Below are positions 29,763 through 32,834 of a stretch of 32,834 nt of DNA, one piece after another. The position numbers and the translations under genes are program-made. Position 1 is the stretch's first letter. Every line of letters starts with the position of its first letter. Below the pieces are notes generated by a model. It saw only the letters and a program-made list of their open reading frames with translations, was not told the DNA's origin and searched no databases. Source of the DNA: Schoenoplectus triqueter (Eukaryota > Streptophyta > Magnoliopsida > Poales > Cyperaceae); assembly GCA_964058805.1 (NCBI GenBank), contig CAXKVV010000429.1, forward strand, positions 1 through 32,834, read 5' to 3'.

Positions 29763-31259
29763 TTTGATCAAAGTACCAACATGTTAAACTGACTCAAATA
29801 CATAATTGAAACTAACTAAGTATCAAGATGATTAAATGAATGTTTAATTAAGGACAAGGTTACAATAGAACATTTTTGACATGAATGTTGAGTAGTAATT
29901 TTGAGAATTGGGAAGAAGAATATTTAAAGAAGGGTTACATGCCAAAAATGAATTTTTATCCTACGAATATAAGGGCAAAATGGAAATTAAAAAATATCCA
30001 GGCGGATAAGCATGAACTTTGAGTTTTTCTAATGAAAATTTTATGATTTTTTTTTGACAAATAGAGCTGCCAAGATAAAATCAGAAGAAAATTGGAGAAA
30101 ATAAAAAGTTATGATTGGCCCAAAGGCATTTTTAGGTGCAAGTTGGGGATAAAAGATAGAACTGGGTGCAAGATGGGAACCGGAAGCAAAGGGAATTTAA
30201 ATTTAAAACCAGTAAAGGATGTGCCACGTGGCAAGTTTTTTTTGGTGCCATGCCGGCAGGGAAAGTCCTGTGGCAGTATTTCATTGGTGCCACCCAGCAA
30301 GAAGAGACACATGACAATATCTCATTGGCGGGTCTCATCATGGCAAAAATGATTGGAAGTGGCCCCCACCAGTTACACATGGCACCGCTGAAAAAAATGA
30401 TTAAGGTCAACCAAAGGACCCATCAGTTTAATTCATGCAATTTAGCGACTTTTTTGAAAAAAAAAATCTAATAAATTACAATCAGTCATTCATAATTTGA
30501 TATCATCTAACCAACTGATTTTTTACATGGTAGGCTTGTCACTAAAAAAATTCTATATACTCAACATATTATACAATTCTCCAATAACAATCATCAATAA
30601 ATCATAATATTTAAGGCTGATATCCATAAAGCTTTTGACATGCTTAGTTGAGCTTTTTTATTCAAATGCTTAGAAGCAATGGGATTTACAAATAATAGAT
30701 AAATTGAATTGAAAATTCAGTATTCAAGTGAAACTCAGAAGTAATATTCATTGGCATTGTGGGAGAACATTCATTTCAAAGAAAAGTGTTTGTCAAACAT
30801 GTGCTTGCGCGTTGAGGCGAATTTTTTTATTTAGATATAAGAAAATATCACATGAGATGTTATATATAAAATCTCACATGATTTCTCTCAATATTTAATT
30901 CTCTTCCTCCTATATGGCAAATAAATGGAAAGAAATACAAAATAATGGACGCTATCATGTTCATCTGATTAGTCAAAATTAATGTAAATCATTAGATGAT
31001 GAGTGTTTTGGGATATAAAAATTTTGAAAAAAATAACAAAAAAATGGATATCCATTCAATTCTTAACTGTTTTATATAATAGTATAGAAGTATAGATAGA
31101 TATGCATGATGACTCCATTTTGTTTCTTAAATCATCCACAAGACAATTTGAAATGTTGATTTTCTATTATTCGTATTTGAGAACGTTATCAATGTATCTC
31201 TCCGCATGGAAAAAAAAAACTGAATTGTTAATTATTAATGACGATGAAGCATAAATTGA
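29763..31259. other. No gene recognised; one perfect G-box
   Basis: AT-rich, noncoding. Reading frames at 30092-30471 on both strands are open but lack any family resemblance and overlap each other. A palindromic G-box, GCCACGTGGC, lies at 30223-30232, but no gene start is close enough to make it a likely promoter element. Confidence 0.45.
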
Positions 31260-32340
31260 ATATTGCGCTTCTTTTTTAGGTGTGTAAGTCAGGTATATTT
31301 TCTATCAATTATCGAGGTCTTCCTTTATCTCCTAAACCTTCAATGAAAATCCATTATGTCCCCTTAATTGAAAAATTAATACAAGATTACCGACTTGGTT
31401 GGGTAAATTATTATCACTGTCATAAAAAAAAGTACTTTTAAATTCATCTCTTTCCTTCTCTTCCAATTTCTTTCATGTCAATTTTTTTGCTCCCACAATG
31501 GATAATCGATAAAATTGGTTCAATTAGAAGGAATTTTCTTTGGAATGGCACTTCTTAATAAAAATAAAATATATTTGATAAACTGAATAACAATTTATTC
31601 ACCAAAAGGTAAGGGAGGATTTAGATATTATGGATTTTGCCGGTCATGAATCAAGCTTCTCGGTGAAATTGTTCAATTAGGAGCAATCTCTTTGAAAGCA
31701 AGTCAATTTGGCTCAAAATGCTAATATCAGAGAATGAGATTCACTTTATGCTTTTGACGAAATCTAAAATACACAGCACAAAATTTTGAAAATAGGTGCT
31801 AAATTCAAATAGGATCTGGGGAAATTATTTTATTTTGGTACTTTAATTGGGGTAATGGTATCCTAAAATGATATTTCTATTTTAATTTCCTTTGCTCTTG
31901 ATCTAAACATAAATCTAAAAAAACTTCATGCAGAACTTTCTTTATCAGCCCTCAATCATATTTCAAACAAATTTAACAAATGAAGCAAATCTTCAATTGT
32001 CAAAATTGATCGACATTCTTCCTTAACAGAAAGATCAGTCACTATGGATTCTAACATCTAATAAGATTTTCTCGTGCCAATCATTCAATTCATCTGTTAA
32101 AGACTTGCCCTCGTCAGTCTGTCCAATCAAACATTTATAATCTTTAAAAGTTCCTCCAAAAATGATATTTTCATGGCTAATGGTTAGAAATGATATCCTT
32201 AGGATTAACAACCTCAATAAAAAATATTGATAATTGGTTAATAGATGCGTTTTATGCCAAAAGCACATAAGAAACTGTGACACGTCTCTTCAATAAATGT
32301 TCTTAGTTTCAAAATTTATGGCTTCAAGAGAATGTTTAAA
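31260..32340 (+). mobile_element. L1-type LINE relic (3' part)
   Basis: Plus-strand pieces in family order. About 31290-31400 encodes NYRGLPLSPKPSMKIHYVPL followed by IEKLIQDYRLGW. About 31465-31560 encodes SFMSIFLLPQWIIDKIGSIR and RNFLWNGT. About 31740-31860 keeps a weak KIGAKFK-like stretch. About 32150-32285 encodes VPPKMIFSWLMVRNDILRIN, then NRCVLCQKHIRNCDTSLQ, with the Cys pair of the zinc-binding zf-RVT region. Stops and frameshifts are frequent. It is a different, independent relic from the one at 12.7-13.5 kb. Confidence 0.7.
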
Positions 32341-32488
32341 TACATTCAGCGATCGATCAGTTGTGAAATCTGCTCAAAATTTTCTTACCAGCAAGATTTG
32401 CTGACACATCTTCATAGCTCATTGGGGTATTCTTGCGATCACTATGGTTTGGTATCCAATGGAATAGCAAAAAATTAGAATAGAATAG

Positions 32489-32606
32489 CTATTCCGACGA
32501 ATTAATTTGCCAAACGAATTTTAGACTAAGTAGAAAAGTGCGGAATAGTGCTAATCCGGTATACCAACTTATAGGTGGAATACCGGATTAGCTCTCGTCG
32601 GAATAG
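32489..32606. repeat. Nested perfect inverted repeats (possible small MITE)
   Basis: The outer arms CTATTCCGACGA (32489-32500) and TCGTCGGAATAG (32595-32606) are perfectly complementary. Inner arms CTAATCCGGTAT (32551-32562) and ATACCGGATTAG (32580-32591) form a second hairpin. GGAATAG motifs also flank the left side at 32461. The structure fits a very small foldback element, but target duplications are not evident. Confidence 0.6.
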
Positions 32607-32834
32607 AGATTATTGTTTGATTATATTATATTATATTATTATATTATGATTAAGATTTAGTATTATTATATTATTATATTATATTTATGATTATATTAAT
32701 ATTATTATTATTATTATTATCATTATATTATTATTATTAAATTATTATTATCATTATTGTTATTATATTATCGTTACCATTAGTATTATTATATTATTTA
32801 TTATTATTATAAATATAATTTTAATATTATATTA
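32607..32834. repeat. ATT/TTA microsatellite
   Basis: Long imperfect run of ATT, TTA, ATTATC and TATTATATTA units that continues to the end of the window. Low-complexity sequence without coding content. Confidence 0.85.

Noticed and set aside
30092..30471. ORFs of 86-101 codons on both strands
   Set aside because: No family resemblance, mutually overlapping frames, and no splice or promoter context beyond a single G-box.
31060..31260. Possible 5' continuation of the L1 relic
   Set aside because: No reverse transcriptase motif could be read in any frame here, so the relic start was placed near 31260.

Overview
This is a plant nuclear DNA window. It is AT-rich and carries short exons with GT-AG introns, RTE- and L1-type LINE remains, a copia-like LTR element, CACTA, Mutator and Helitron traces, and gene families typical of flowering plants. 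A monocot is plausible from the form of the NAD kinase protein, but the sequence does not settle this. I see no tRNA, rRNA, CRISPR array or prokaryotic operon.

Layout. 1-1.7 kb: gene-free, with a CpG/G-rich minisatellite and a CACTA transposon end. 1.7-5.45 kb: a decayed plus-strand copy of an ARM-repeat protein gene (TTI2-like / At2g39910-like), with one intact exon and later exons broken by stops and a frameshift. 5.6-9.4 kb: a degenerate RTE-clade LINE. 9.8-11.6 kb: a 1.75 kb non-autonomous LTR retrotransposon in minus orientation, with LTRs, primer binding site, polypurine tract and 5-bp target duplication all visible. 11.7-12.2 kb: three exon remnants of a GBA2-type (GH116) glucosylceramidase. 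12.7-13.5 kb: an antisense L1 relic. 15.3-15.55 kb: an unusual 41-43 bp hairpin minisatellite.

16.8-21.8 kb: a possible three-exon minus-strand gene for a 70-residue protein with a mitochondrial-type N-terminus. Its first intron holds a decayed Mutator transposase gene and a second, inverted copy of the ARM-repeat gene fragment. 22.9-23.4 kb: an unidentified terminal-exon-like ORF. 24.7-25.3 kb: a possible MITE. 25.56-25.92 kb: a well-formed Mutator-type MITE with a 9-bp target duplication. 25.97-27.66 kb (minus): the one clearly intact gene, an NADK3-type NAD(H) kinase in six exons, 306 residues. 28-32.8 kb: a 183-bp tandem dimer, a short Helitron, a sense L1 relic, nested inverted repeats and an ATT-rich end.

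How it fits together. Only the NAD(H) kinase gene looks functional with confidence, and the small mitochondrial-type gene is a plausible second. The rest records duplication and transposon insertion. The two ARM-gene fragments are inverted paralogues, and the 19.5 kb copy keeps the empty site that dates the LTR element after the duplication. I found no convincing undescribed molecular system. The most unusual items are the hairpin minisatellite, the split small gene and the mosaic pseudogene.
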